This document shows, piece by piece, positions 48,340-59,198 of a stretch of 64,000 bases of DNA. Numbering within the stretch: position 1 is the first letter of the stretch; every line of letters begins with the position of its first letter. The position numbers and the translations under genes are program-made. The stretch is from Myxocyprinus asiaticus. Taxonomy: Eukaryota; Chordata; Actinopteri; Cypriniformes; Catostomidae. The stretch spans positions 13,310,501 through 13,374,500 of the forward strand of contig NC_059346.1 in assembly GCF_019703515.2 (NCBI RefSeq), read 5' to 3'. The notes beneath the pieces were generated by a model. The model was not told where the DNA came from. It searched no databases and saw nothing but the letters and a program-made list of their open reading frames with translations.

Positions 48340-48386
48340 TGCAAATAAATATCAATTTCGCTTTATCGCCCAGCCCTAAGACAGAC

Positions 48387-49283
48387 ACACTAATGCCATA
48401 TTTTTGGACTAACAACCATTTTTAGGACTCTAAAACAGGACTGACAACCATATAGCCATAGAGGAAAAGGTGAGTATAAAGGCAGAAGGTACGAGAGAGA
48501 GATGGGAAAAAGCCAAGAAAATGGCCTGGAGATATCAAACAGAGGGAACAGAACTGGTCTTAAAACACTCTAACAAGTCCAAAGCAGAATTACAGAATCA
48601 CCTCAGATGTAAGGAAACAGCCACACTGATCCAATTTATAACTGGCTTTCAACACCAAAGAGAGGAGAGGGAAGAAATAGCCTCTATCAGTACATACTCA
48701 TTGTGGGAAAAATTGCGACTACACACAAAGCAAAATAACTGCTAATACGTTTCATCACTACTGGAACTCAACAGGAACTAAGAGCTACTCGGAGCACAAA
48801 TACAGCCAGTTAAGTGTTTATTTGTGGCATAAATATATACAGGACATGTTTAAGAGTGAGATTTTTGATGCAGAAATAAGCAGTATATTAATAACTACCA
48901 CTGATGTAAAAACATGCTTAATCTTCAAAAACATTTCTAACATTTATCTCACCCTTTAACTCATCTTTTCCATTTATGTTTATTCTTTTAGTTATAGATT
49001 TTCTGACTCTATAGAGTGAGAGCTACTTGTGTGTGTGTGTTTTTTTAATGATCAGTATTTGGTCACTTCCACAGGAAGTCCAGGACAAGACTCCAGCACA
49101 GGGTGCCTTTCATCTTCTGACATTTTCTGACTCGAAGTCTCTGATGTCACATGTCTCTGTCTTTCCTTACTGACAGGCACTCAGGGATTCTAACAAGCTC
49201 TAACTTTAAGAGGATTGGACTGAATGTCGCTGTGGATGTGTCTGAAATAGAGAGCTAGAGACAAAGACAGAATGAAGTGGAAC

Positions 49284-49318
<35 letters not shown>

Positions 49319-49321
49319 AAA
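48387..49321. other. intronic sequence, no gene recognised
   Basis: The 91-residue plus-strand frame at 48470-48745 is Lys/Glu/Gln-rich, begins in repeat-derived sequence and has no known domain; I do not call it. A GAAA repeat at 49285-49323 abuts the 3' end of the minus-strand LINE that follows and is probably its tail microsatellite. Confidence 0.5.
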
Positions 49322-51394
49322 AAAGAATCAGAATGAGCTTTATTGCCAAGTGTTCTCAAGTACACAAGTGTGTATAGGAGAAACAAGTGCACACAGAACA
49401 TTATAGTGAGAAACATAATATAAAACAAGGTAAGAGTATAAACAGACATACAAATAATAGGACATATAACAGAATGACGAATGAACGTGCGAGTGGTAAT
49501 GTATGTGCAAGGTATGGGTATGTACAGTTATTAAATTAAATATGTGAATTTACAAATGTACATGAGATACTGTATGTATTTACATTATTGCACTATGGGG
49601 CAGTCCTGAGACAGTTTAATTGTTCATGAGGAAAATGGCCTGAGGGTAAAAACTGTTCCTGTGCCTGAATGTCCTGGCGCTCAGTGCTCTGTAGCGCCGG
49701 CCAGAGGGCAAAAGTTCAAAGAGGGAGTGGGCAGGGTGTGTGGGGTCCAGAGTGATTCTACCTGCACGTTTCCTCACTCTGGACAGGTCTTGGAGGGTGA
49801 GCGGGGGGGGGGGGGGGTGCACCAATAATCATCTCAGCAGTCCTGACTGTCTGTTGTAGTTTCCTTCTGTCTGATTTGGTGGCTGAACCAAAACAGACAG
49901 TTACAGATGTACACAGGACAGACTCAATGATGGCCGAGTTGAACTGTGTCAGCTGCTCCTGTGGCAGGTTGAACTTCCTCAGCTGGTGAAGGAAGCACAA
50001 CCTCTGCTGAGCCTTTTTCACAATGGAGCCTATGTGGGTATCCCACTTCAGGTTCTGAGAGATGGTAGAGCCCAAGAAGAATGACTCCACTGCTGCCACA
50101 GTGCTTTTCAGGATGTTGGGGGGGTGTGGGGAGGGGGGATTTCTCCTGAAGTCTCCACTGTTTTGAACGTGTTCAGCTCAAGGTAGTTGTGACTGCACCA
50201 GACAGCCAGCTGATCAACGTCCCATCTGTATGTAGATTTGTCACCATCGCAGATGAGGCCAAGGTGTCGTCTGTAAACTTCAGGAGCTTGACAGTGGGGT
50301 CTTTTGCAGTGCTGTCATTCGTGTACAGGGAGAAGAGCAGTGGAGAGAGAACGCATCCCTGAGGAGCACCAGTGCTAATAGTGACAGTCCTGGATGTAAG
50401 GTTCCTGCAGTCTCACTAGCTGCTGCCTCTCAGTCAGAAAGCTGGTGATCCATCGACAGATTGGGGTGGGCACAGAGAGCTGGGTCAGTTTGGTTGAGAG
50501 AAGATCAGGCATGATGGTATTGAAGGCTGAACTGAAGTCCACAAATAGTATCCTTGCATAAGTTCCAGGTCTGTCGAGGTGCTGCAGGATATAATGCAGT
50601 CCCATATTGACAGCATCATCCACAGACCTGTAAGCAAACTGAAGGGGTTCCAGTGATGTCCTTCAGGTAGGCCAAAACCAGTCTCTCAAACGACTTCATG
50701 ACCACAGACGTGAGAGCAACAGGTCTGTAGTCATTAAGTCCTGTGATTTTGGGTTTTTTGGGGACCCGAATGATGGTGGAGAGTTTGAAGCAGCAGGGAA
50801 CTTCACACTGCTTCAGTTATTTATTGAAGATATGTGGGTAGATGGAGCCAGTTGGTCAGCACAGACTTTCAGACAGGCAGGTGAAATACCATCTGGGCCT
50901 GAAGCTTTCCAAGTCTTTTGTTTCCGAAAGACCCGACACACACCCTCCTAACAGATCATAAGTGTAGATTGAGTAGCAAGAGAGGGAAGAAGTGGGGTTC
51001 CAGGTGGTGTTGGTGTGTGTGTGAAGTGAAGACCAGAGCAGGGGAGGGGTGTGAGACTAGGCAGTAAAACACATTCAATTCATCAGCCATTAGTTGACTC
51101 TCTACAGAGCGAGGGGGAGGTTTCTTGTACTTGGTGATGCTTTTCAGGCCTTTCCACACAGATGCAGGATTGTTGGCTGAAAACCGTTTTTTCAGCCTTT
51201 CAGAGTAGCTTATTTTAGCCACTCTGATTTCCTTAGTCAGTGTGTTCCTGGCCTGGTTGTACAATATTTTATCCCCACTTCTGTAAGCATCTTCTTTGAC
51301 ATGACGAAGCTGTGTTTTCCTGTAAACCACAGTTTATCGTTATTGAATGATAAAAATGTCCTATTAGGGATGCACATATCCTCACAGAAACTGA

Positions 51395-52920
51395 TACAGT
51401 TGAAGTTAGAAGTTTACATACACCTTAGCCAAATACATTTAAACTCAGTTTTCACAATTCTTGACATTTAATCATAGAAAACATTCCCTGTCTTAGGTCA
51501 GTTAGGATCACTACTTTATTTTAAGGATGTGAAATGTATTTATATTTATATTAAATTATATTTATTTTAGCTTGTATTTCTTTCATCACATTCCCAGTGG
51601 GTCAGAAGTTTACATACACTTTGTTAGTATTTGGTAGCATTGCCTTTAAATTGTTTAACTTGGGTCAAACGTTTTGGGTAGCCTTCCACAAGTTTCTCAC
51701 AATAAGTTGCTGGAATTTTGTCCCATTCCTCCAGACAGAACTGCTGTAACTGATTCAGGTTTGTAGGCCTCCTTGCTTGCACATGCTTTTTCAGTTCTGC
51801 CCACAAAGTTTCTATCAGACTGAGGTCAGGGCTTTGTGATGGCCACTCCAATACCTTGACTTTGTTGTCCTTAAGCCATTTTGCCACAAATTTTGAGGTA
51901 TGCTTGGGGTCATTGTCCATTTGGAAGACCCATTTGCGACCAAGCTTTAACTTCATGGCTGATGTCTTGAGATATTGCTTCAATATACCCACATAAGGTT
52001 CTTTCCTCATGATGCCATCTATTTTGTGAAGTGCACCAGTCCCTCCTGCAGCAAAGCACCCCCACAACATGATGCTGCAACCCCTATGCTTCACGGTTGG
52101 GATGGTGTTCTTCGGCTTGCAAGCCTAAACCTTTTTCCTCCAAACATAACAAAGGTCTTTATGGCCAAACAGTTCAATTTTTGTTTCATCAGACCAGAGG
52201 ACATTTCTCCAAAAAGTAAGATCTTTGTCCCCATGTGCACTTGCAAACTGTAGTCTGGCTTATTTATGGCAGTTTTGGAGCAGTGGCTTCTTCCTTGCTG
52301 AGCAGCCTTTCAGGTTATGTCGATATAGGACTCATTTTACTGTGGATATAGATACTTGTCTACCTGTTTCCTCCAGCATCTTCACAAAGTCCTTTGCTGT
52401 TGTTCTGGGATTGATTTGCACTTTTCACACCAAATTACTTTCATCTGTAGGAGACAGAATGCGTCTCCTTCCTGAGTGGTATAATGGCTGCATGGTCCCA
52501 TGGTGTTTATACTTGCGTACTATTGTTTGTACAGATGAATGTGGTACATTCAGTTGTTTGGAAATTGCTTCCAAGGATGAACCAGACTTCTGCAGAGGCA
52601 CGGAATTTGAAGGTAGGCCTTAAAAGACATCCACTGGTACACCTCCAGTTCAGTACACCTCCTATCAGAAGCTAACTGGCTAATTGTCTAAAGGCATTTT
52701 CTGGAATTTTACAAGCTGCTTAAAGGCACAGTGTATGTAAACTTCTGACCCACTGGACCCACTATGATATAGTCAATTAAATGTGAAACAAATTGTCTGT
52801 AAACAACTGATAGAAAAATTAGTCGTGTCATGCATAAGATAGATGTCCTAAACGACTTGCCAAAACTATAGTTTGCTAATATTAAATCTGTGGAGTGGTT
52901 AAAAAAAAATAGTTTTTTAC
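51395..52920 (-). mobile_element. Tc1 element of the Sleeping-Beauty-like (IR/DR) group, one end lost
   Basis: TA at 51395-51396 starts the left repeat CAGTTGAAGTTAGAAGTTTA. Direct repeats of the form AGAAGTTTACATACAC occur at 51409-51424 (outer) and 51606-51621 (inner), and inverted as GTGTATGTAAACTTCTGACC on the right at about 52734-52748 (inner). This is the IR/DR architecture of salmonid/cyprinid Tc1 elements. The right outer repeat is absent: the sequence runs through 'actatagtttgct...gtggagtggttaaaaa' and stops in a T/A run at about 52907-52920, directly against LINE sequence. Confidence 0.85.
51624..52610 (-). pseudogene. Tc1 (IR/DR group) transposase pseudogene
   Basis: On the minus strand the C-terminal catalytic half is open from 52094 to 51624: GCSIMLWGCFAAGGTGALHK, FQMDNDPKHTSKFVAKWLKD (second Asp), [20 protein letters not shown] (Glu), ending KQFKGNATKY with a natural stop. 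Upstream, DNA-binding and first-Asp regions (about 52610-52110) are present but divided by frameshifts and stops, for example TKIELF-like sequence near 52170. The stretch includes LIE where the family usually has PIE. Confidence 0.85.
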
Positions 52921-53971
52921 AGTGGTGTAGCAGCAGTCCAGTATATTTCTGTCTCTGGTGGGGCATGTGATGTGTTTTGTATTTTGGCAGTTCATGGGTG
53001 AGGTTAGCTTTATTAAAATCTCCCAGAATAATAAAAAGTGAGTCTGGGTGTTGTTGGTCCGTGTCTGTGATGTGATCAGTCAGCAACACTGTGTTCACGC
53101 ACGCTTGTGGTGGGATATAAACATTCACCAGAATGAACGAGGAAAACTCCCGCTGCAAGTAGAAATTCTTACAGTTGATGAAGAGCGCTTCTAAATTAGG
53201 ACAGCACATCTTTTTAAACACTGTTACATCTGTACACCAACTTTCATTGATGTAAAAGCATGTTCCATCACCTCTCGTTTTCCCTGATGATTCCGCAACG
53301 CGATCTGCTCTGAACAGCTGGAAGCCCAGCAGATGAAACACGCTGTCCGGGATGGCTTCATTCAGCCAGATTTCCATGAAACACAGAGGAGCAGAAGCAG
53401 TTTTGTTGGTGAGGGAGCGGACATTCCCCAGATGAATACTCGGTAGTGGAGTCCTAAAGCCGCATTGACGAAGCTTCACAAGCACGCCGGCTCGCTTCCC
53501 TCACATGCGTCTTTTGGATCACTTGTAGATCACTGCTGCACCTCCAACTAAGATGTCTAATAGAACATCCAAATAATCAAACACCGGCAAAAAATGATCA
53601 GGTATGCTCTGCTGAATATTCAGCAGTTCATTCCTGGTAAAACAAAAAACATGACAAACAAACAAAAGAAATGCTAGAGAACTCCACAACGAAGCAGCCA
53701 TCTGCAGCACCATCTTGAAACAGTGAAAGAAAGAAACCAGACTGGTTCCATCTGGACCGCGAGACATCATGACTACGATTGCACCATCTCATTGTTTCTA
53801 CACTTTTCGACAAAACAACAAAGCTGTGTCAACCGAAAGCGCAGGCATAGATATCACTGGTCTTTCAGCGCTATATCCTTGAATATTATTGTCTAGCACA
53901 GAAAACGCTTTATTATTCCCTTTCACGCTCTGCACACGTTGCATCTCTGCCCTGGCCTGTGACATTTTATC

Positions 53972-55744
53972 TAGGGATGTGCAAGACTAGTTGACTAAAC
54001 GGTTTTGATGCTGCTAGTCGACACTGGAATTACTAGTCTGTTAATATATTCTCCCCATTGAACTGATCAAAATTTTTACACATTTACATTTGACTTTATA
54101 TTTTTTTAAAAGGCTGCGCTTAAATTACTGTCATATTTATGTTACATATTTTATGTATAATTAATAATACAAATATTATTTAAAAAAAGAGGATATCTGG
54201 AGCAGATACAAAGTTTAATTTCACCTCAGGCTGCGCATGCTTCTTCCCACTCTCACTTGTGGAGCGCAGCAAATTGTCCTCTCGCTAGACAAGCAAACTC
54301 AGCAAAGTAGTAATGAAATCACTTCAGTGGTGGTGCGGGAATCAGATTTCCAAACGTTTGAAATGTTTTCACATTTGAGTCCTCTTTAAATATGTGTGTG
54401 CTTGTACGTTATTTTTCCGCTGTGCAGGCTTTCTCAAGTGCAGGAAAGCCACGTGAGTCAAGTCCCGTCTTTCACCGGACCATGTCGACGTGTTAATTCT
54501 GCTCATCAAAAAATGTATGCTTTTGATTAAGTAGCCTACAAAATTACTGTTTCAGGCTAGGTATGCCATTTTTTAAAATATGCTGATTAAGAATGCTATT
54601 TTCAATGAGGTGCCGAATGCTTAACGGGTTAAACTATCTTTTATTCTGTGTGCACGTCATGTTTAAAAAACAAGGTTTACTGTAGGCTACAACACATGCC
54701 TATTTTTTCTATCCTATTTTTTTTTTTTTTGTACATCGTAACTGTTATTGGTTAACGTTCTTTACCGAACAGCTGTCATATTAGATCAATGTCTAATGCA
54801 CCACTGCACGTCGTGAAATACAACTTTTCAGCATTTTTTTCTTTCTTTTGTAGATTTGGCTTAGCCTACCTGCTAATTATTTTCAACAATGTCCTGACTG
54901 GGGGCCTGGGTAGCTCAGCGAGTATTGACACTGACTACCACCCCTGGAGTCATGAGTTCGAATCCAGGGTGTGCTGACTGACTCCAGCCAGGTCTCCTAA
55001 GCAACCAAATTGGCCCGGTTGCTAGGGAGTGTAGAGCCACATGGGGTAACCTCCTCGTGGTCGCGATTAGGGGTTCTCGCTCTCAATGGGGCGCATGGTA
55101 AGTTGTGCGTGGATTGCGGAGAATAGCATGAGCCTTCCACATGCGGAGTCTCCGCGGTATCATGCACAATGAGCCACGTGATAAGATGCGTGGATTCACT
55201 ATCTCAGAAGCGGAGGCAACTGAGACTTGTCCTCTGCCACCTGGATTGAGGTGAGTAACTGCGCCACCACGAGAACCTACTAAGTAGTGGGAATTGGGCA
55301 TTTCAAATTGGGAGAGAAAAAAAAACAAAAATCAAACAATGTCCTGACTGTTTTAATATGTTAAGTAACTTTTACTTGTTGAATTCCGTTTAGAACAGGC
55401 TGGGTTGCTCTATTTGTCCTGCACTATTCATTCAATTGTTTTCAATAAATATGCCTGTTACATATTTGCTAACGTTGATTCAGTGAATGCGTGTCATGTT
55501 CTATATTTAATGTACAATGATCATGATGCAAGATGAGCACGTCGCAGATAAATGCCCCTTTTCAGTGGAATTTAGCAAGTCGGATTTGGAATAGATTAAA
55601 TATTTTAAAATGGGTTGCATAAAAATTTTTTTTTTTTTTTTTTTGGACTGTTTTCTGAAGGTTGGTTTCTTTTTAGACTATTTGATAAGTCGACTTCAAA
55701 TTTTTCATTTAAACCAGTGAAATTAGTCATTCCGCACATCCCTA
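53972..55744. mobile_element. hAT-type element with perfect 8-bp TSD
   Basis: Left end TAGGGATGTGCAAGACTAGT and right end TAGTCATTCCGCACATCCCTA are inverted. ATTTTATC flanks it at 53964-53971 and 55745-55752 exactly. Subterminal GTTGACTA / GTCGAC motifs on the left (53989-54023) reappear as GTCGACTT near 55689. 1,773 bp including a nested SINE of about 430 bp; no transposase domain seen. Confidence 0.88.
54901..55333 (+). mobile_element. tRNA-derived SINE with 16-bp target duplication
   Basis: Same family as 41760-42217. Head GGGGCCTGGGTAGCTCAGCG with A box and GAGTTCGAATCCAGGG with B box; body 'ctccagccaggtctcctaagcaaccaaattggcccgg'; 3' end GGGAATTGGGCATTTCAAAT and an A-rich tail. AACAATGTCCTGACTG is duplicated at 54885-54900 and 55334-55349. 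Nested in the hAT element 53972-55744. Confidence 0.93.
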
Positions 55745-55839
55745 ATTTTATCATTTATTTACAGTATAATAACTGTAATAAAAAAAAAAAAAATGCATTA
55801 CTTGGACATTGTCAGAAGTCAGTAAGGCTATGAAATATT

Positions 55840-55985
55840 TTTATTTTTTATTATTATTTATGTCTTGCTGCTGTTTTTGTATTGTTTTTGTATTGTTGTA
55901 CACTGGAAGCTCCTGTCACCAAGACAAATTCCTTGTATGTGTAAGCATACTTGGCAATAAAGCTCATTCTGATTCTGATTCTGAA
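55840..55985 (+). mobile_element. 5'-truncated LINE copy (3' end only)
   Basis: The text 'gttgtacactggaagctcctgtcaccaagac' leads to TACTTGGCAATAAAGCTCAT followed by a TTCTGA/GATTCTG repeat to about 55985. The end matches the 3' end of the LINE at 49322-53950 (in the opposite orientation here). This is the usual product of aborted target-primed reverse transcription. No target duplication could be fixed. Confidence 0.75.
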
Positions 55986-56835
55986 ATGATACAAGTTATT
56001 AATGTCCAGACATTTTTTGGGAAATAAATATTGAGACTGGACCTCTTGGAACTTTAACTAAATACCCCTGCTATGGTCTATTATATTCTTATTTCTTATA
56101 CCCACAACCATATCGACACTCCTAAATAATGCTCCGAGGAGAAAAAAAAAAAAAAAGACTTTTTCTGCCGTCTCCAGTGCATCAGTCTGTTAGACTTTGG
56201 ACCAAACAATCCAAACACACTCACATAAAGAATACACAATCTCTGTTTCTGTCATCTTCTATACTGACTGCTCCTGCTGTGTTTTAAAGAGCACAAAGAT
56301 AGCTGTTGCTGTCTATTTGCGAAAATCGTTCTCTGTGTCCTCTGGTTTTGACATGACAAAGTACTGATGTTCATATCACAGAGAACCACAGTAGGCTGCA
56401 TGTTTGATAGACTCAGTTAAATCCCCACCATCATAAAACAGTTCAGGTGGACGCTCTTCTTTCAAGCTGTTTATTAATAGCACTTCAAAAAAGGCCATAG
56501 GTGAGCAATAACACTTCTATTTTTCTTCATTTATTCATTGACCTCTAATGTTTGATCATTAATGAAATGTAATTCCCCTTTACCAAGTTGCACAGGTAGT
56601 TATCCTCAGACAGCATGCCCACAGACTGCCTACAGTCCACTCACTAACCATCTGATGCATACAACACAAAAAAGGCGAGCTTCAATAATCTTGGCTGACT
56701 TGCACACAACCCAGAGAGGCAGTGTGCAAAGGTTTTTATCAGCCCACCAGTAAACAAATAATTTTTACAAGGTACTAGGTTGCTACAATGAGCACTTCCG
56801 AGGAAGAAGGATTTGCCAAAGTTTGCCAGGTTAGT
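55986..56835. other. intronic sequence, no gene recognised
   Basis: Includes an A run at 56143-56155. Frames at 56562-56753 and 56788-56970 have no known domain; the latter runs into the left terminal repeat of the Tc1 element. Confidence 0.5.
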
Positions 56836-58483
56836 TACAGTGCATCCAGGAAGTATTCACAGCGCTTCACTTTTTCCACATTTTGTTATGTTACAGCCTT
56901 ATTCCAAAATGGATTAAATTCATTATTTTCCTCAAAATTCTACAAACAATACCCCATAATGACAACGTGAAAGTAGTTTTTTTAAATCTTTGCAAATTTA
57001 TTACAAATAAAAAACGGAAAAAAAAAAAAAAAAAAAAAAAAAAACAATCACATGTACATAAGTATTCACAGTCTTTGCCATGACACTCAAAATTGAGCTC
57101 AGGTGCATCCTGTTTCCACTGATCATCCTTGAGATGTTTCTACAACTTGATTGGAGTCATCCTGTGGTAAATTCAGTTGATTGGACAAGATTTGGAAAGG
57201 CACACACCTGTCTATATAAGGTCCCACAGTTAACAGTGCATGTCAGAGCACAAACCAAGCCATGAAGTCCAAGTCCAAATTGTCTGTAGACCTCCAAGAC
57301 AGGATTGTATCTAGGCACAGATCTGGGGAAGGGTACAGAAAAATTTCTGCAGCATTGAAGGTCCCAATGAGCACAGTGGCCTCCATCATCTGTAAATGGA
57401 AGAAATTTGGAACTACTAGGACTCTTCCTATAGCTGGCCACCCGGCCAAACTGAGCGACTGGTGGAGAAGGGCCTTAGTCAGGGAGGTGACCAAGAACCC
57501 GATGGTCACTCTGACAGAGCTCCAGCATTTCTCTGTGGAGAGAGGAAAAATTTCCAGAAGAACAACCATCTCTGCAGCACTCCACCAATCAGGCCTGTAC
57601 GGTAGAGTGGGCAGACGGAAGCCACTCCTCAGTAAAAGGCACATGACAGCCTGCCTGGAGTTTGCCAAAAGGCACCTGAAGGACTCTCAGACCATGAGAA
57701 ACAAAGATTTTACTCTTTGGCCTGAATGGCAAGCATCATGTCTGGAGGAAACCAGGCACCACTCATCACCTGGACAATACCATCCCTACAGTGAAGCATG
57801 GTGGTGGCAGCATCATGCTGTGGGGATATTTTTCAGCAGCAGGAACTGGGAGAATAGTCAGGATTGAGGGAAAGATGAATGCAGCAATGTACAGAGACAT
57901 CCTTGATGAAAACCTGCTCCAGAGCACTCTGGACCTCAGACTGGGGTGATGGTTCATCTTCCAACAGGACAATGACCCTAAGCACACAGCCAAGATAACA
58001 AAGGAGTGGCTACGGGACAACTCTGGGAATGTCCTTGAGTGGCCCAGCCAGAGCCCAGACTTGAACCCGATTGAACATCTCTGGAGAGATCTGAAAATGG
58101 CTGTGCACAGACGCTCCCCATCCAACCTGATGGAGCTTGAGAGGTCCTGCAAAGAAGAATGGGAGAAACTGCCCCAAAATAGGTGTGCCAAACTTGTAAC
58201 ATCATACTCAAAAAGACTAGAAGCTGTAATTGGTGCCAAAGGTGCTTCAACAAAGTATTGAGCAAAGACTGTGAATACTTATGTACATGTGATTTTTGTT
58301 TTGTTTTTTATTTGTAATAAATTTGCAAAAATTTCAAACAAACTTCTTTCACGTTGTCATTATGGGGTACTGTTTGTAGAATTTTGAGGAAAATAATGAA
58401 TTTAATCCATTTTGGAATAAGGCTGTAACATAACAAAATGTGGAAAAAGTGAAGCGCTGTGAATACTTTCCGGATGCACTGTA
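56836..58483 (+). mobile_element. Tc1/mariner element with long terminal inverted repeats
   Basis: TA at 56836-56837 and 58482-58483 flank inverted repeats: left CAGTGCATCCAGGAAGTATT, right AATACTTTCCGGATGCACTG. The TIR similarity continues for well over 100 bp (TTACAGCCTTATTCCAAAAT and its inverse at 58416-58435; CCCCATAATGACAACGTGAAAG and its inverse). An A run at 57015-57044 has expanded in the left arm. 1,648 bp total. Confidence 0.92.
57262..58260 (+). pseudogene. Tc1 transposase lacking its first catalytic aspartate
   Basis: MKSKSKLSVDLQDRIVSRHR, HTH GEGYRKISAALKVPMSTVAS, second HTH KISRRTTISAALHQSGLYGR, RRKPLLSKRHMTACLEFAKR, then [18 protein letters not shown]. In this family the next words carry the WSDETK block; here about 30 bp are missing near 57708 so that block, with the first Asp, is gone and the frame shifts. 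Downstream in the right frame: a TGA at 57947-57949, [20 protein letters not shown] (second Asp), [20 protein letters not shown] (Glu), and the end [11 protein letters not shown] with stop at 58259-58261. Confidence 0.9.
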
Positions 58484-59014
58484 AATATTACAAAAAAAAA
58501 ACAAAAACAAAAAAAACATTCAGGTCTTTTGTTTGAAGTACTTGTTAGCAAGTCCACTAACTGCACTGTATTTTTTCCTTTGTTTCTCTGTCTATAAAAT
58601 AAATTTTACTTTTACTGATTACTTTTAGATGGACAGAAATCTCACTTATGTCTGGTGAAAACCACTGTAGCATTATGTGAATTTTTTCCCCCACAATGGT
58701 ATATTATAGTAGTATTATTGATTTCAGATTTGCCCGCCCCTAAACTTCATTAAAAAAAAAAAAAAAAAAAGGAACTGTGGACGCTTTATATTTTGGTCAG
58801 ATAAACTCTTCCTGTCTAAGTGGGCAGTTTTGGGCCGAAATGAGTTGCAAAGGTGCTATTGCACTCTGAACATTGGTCTGTATTATTTGAGCTGTCAAAC
58901 ATGTAAACTTCTGGCTCAAACAATTGCTTTAAGAAAGGATTACCTGTTCGCATGGACAATAGCTGATAGGGGAAGTATTTTGAAACCGGTTTGGAAATAA
59001 CAGTGCAATCTCAC
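58484..59014. other. intron next to the upstream host exon; contains a dispersed repeat
   Basis: 58690-58850 is related to 61115-61275: both contain TTTCAGAT..CCTAAAC and TCTTCCTGTCTAAGTGGGC followed by TTNTNGGCC, same orientation, about 2.4 kb apart. This is a fragment of a dispersed repeat whose ends are not visible. The donor side of the exon (minus strand GTGAG) lies at 59014-59010. Confidence 0.55.
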
Positions 59015-59198
59015 CTCAGCGAGGGGTACGATACCCTGTATGTCTCTCTGGCTGATGTAGACAGAGGTGATGGCTTCAGCAGATTCTCCAGTGGAGGGAT
59101 ACTCTATCTGCCAGCGGATGGACTGAGATGACTGCAGGTTGATGAAATTGTCAATCTCAAAGTCCACCCACATGATCTCATAGAAGGAACCATCAAGT
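59015..59198 (-). CDS. tmem132: TMEM132-family exon, 61 codons (upstream of the two seen)
   Basis: On the minus strand the exon follows acceptor CTCTTTCCCTCTCCAG and ends GCTGAG before donor GTGAGATT. It is 184 nt: one base completing a codon from the previous exon (phase 2 entry), then 61 codons, leaving in phase 0. It encodes LDGSFYEIMWVDFEIDNFIN, LQSSQSIRWQIEYPSTGESA, EAITSVYISQRDIQGIVPLA, E. From family knowledge this is the TMEM132 middle ectodomain block, where VDFEIDNF..., WQxEYP and S(Q)xDxxGIVPLA are conserved and directly precede DTEILNTA, which the exon at 7098-7241 supplies in the matching phase. Like the other exon it has no stop and no frameshift. The preceding exon was not found in 59199-64000 and must lie beyond the right edge. 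Confidence 0.9.

Larger units (their letters stand above)
45964..48378. mobile_element. outer hAT element
   Basis: Left end TAGGGCTGGGCGATATGGCA; right end GCTTTATCGCCCAGCCCTA. Flanks are AGACAGAA at 45956-45963 and AGACAGAC at 48379-48386, an 8-bp duplication with one change. Total 2,415 bp, of which 1,092 bp is the inner hAT at 46089-47180. The rest has no transposase. A TA microsatellite at 48271-48334 and a V-SINE tail (47505-47550) lie inside. Confidence 0.85.
49619..53713 (-). pseudogene. LINE polyprotein (APE endonuclease and RT), broken
   Basis: N-terminus at 53713: MVLQMAASLWSSLAFLLFVC, a hydrophobic start, then RNELLNIQQSIPDHFLPVFD. Endonuclease: LPSIHLGNVRSLTNKTASAP, CFMEIWLNEAIPDSVFHLLG, RGDGTCFYINESWCTDVTVF, FILVNVYIPPQA, IILGDFNKANL (catalytic GDFN), up to about 52925 where the Tc1 lies. 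After it: EDAYRSGDKILYNQARNTLT, FSANNPASVWKGLKSITKYK, a disturbed stretch, RILFVDFSSAFNTIMPDLLS (first RT Asp), then the region of the FADD box is damaged. KKAQQRLCFLHQLRKFNLPQ and SLFELLPSGRRYRALSARTF end near 49619. Multiple frameshifts; not functional. Confidence 0.85.
49322..53950 (-). mobile_element. minus-strand CR1/L2-like LINE, nearly full length
   Basis: Read on the minus strand: 5' UTR-like sequence near 53950-53720, ORF remnants from 53713 to 49619, then a 3' UTR ending GGCAATAAAGCTCATTCTGA at about 49330. The 3' tail also occurs alone at 55840-55985. It is in the same orientation as the host gene. A Tc1 element (51395-52920) interrupts it between the endonuclease and RT regions. 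Without that insert it would be about 3.1 kb. The element family differs from the LINEs at 39.6-44.6 kb. Confidence 0.85.

Noticed and set aside
48470..48745. 91-codon plus-strand frame, Lys/Glu-rich
   Set aside because: No family resemblance, no splice borders of quality, adjoins repeat sequence. Left as unclassified intron.
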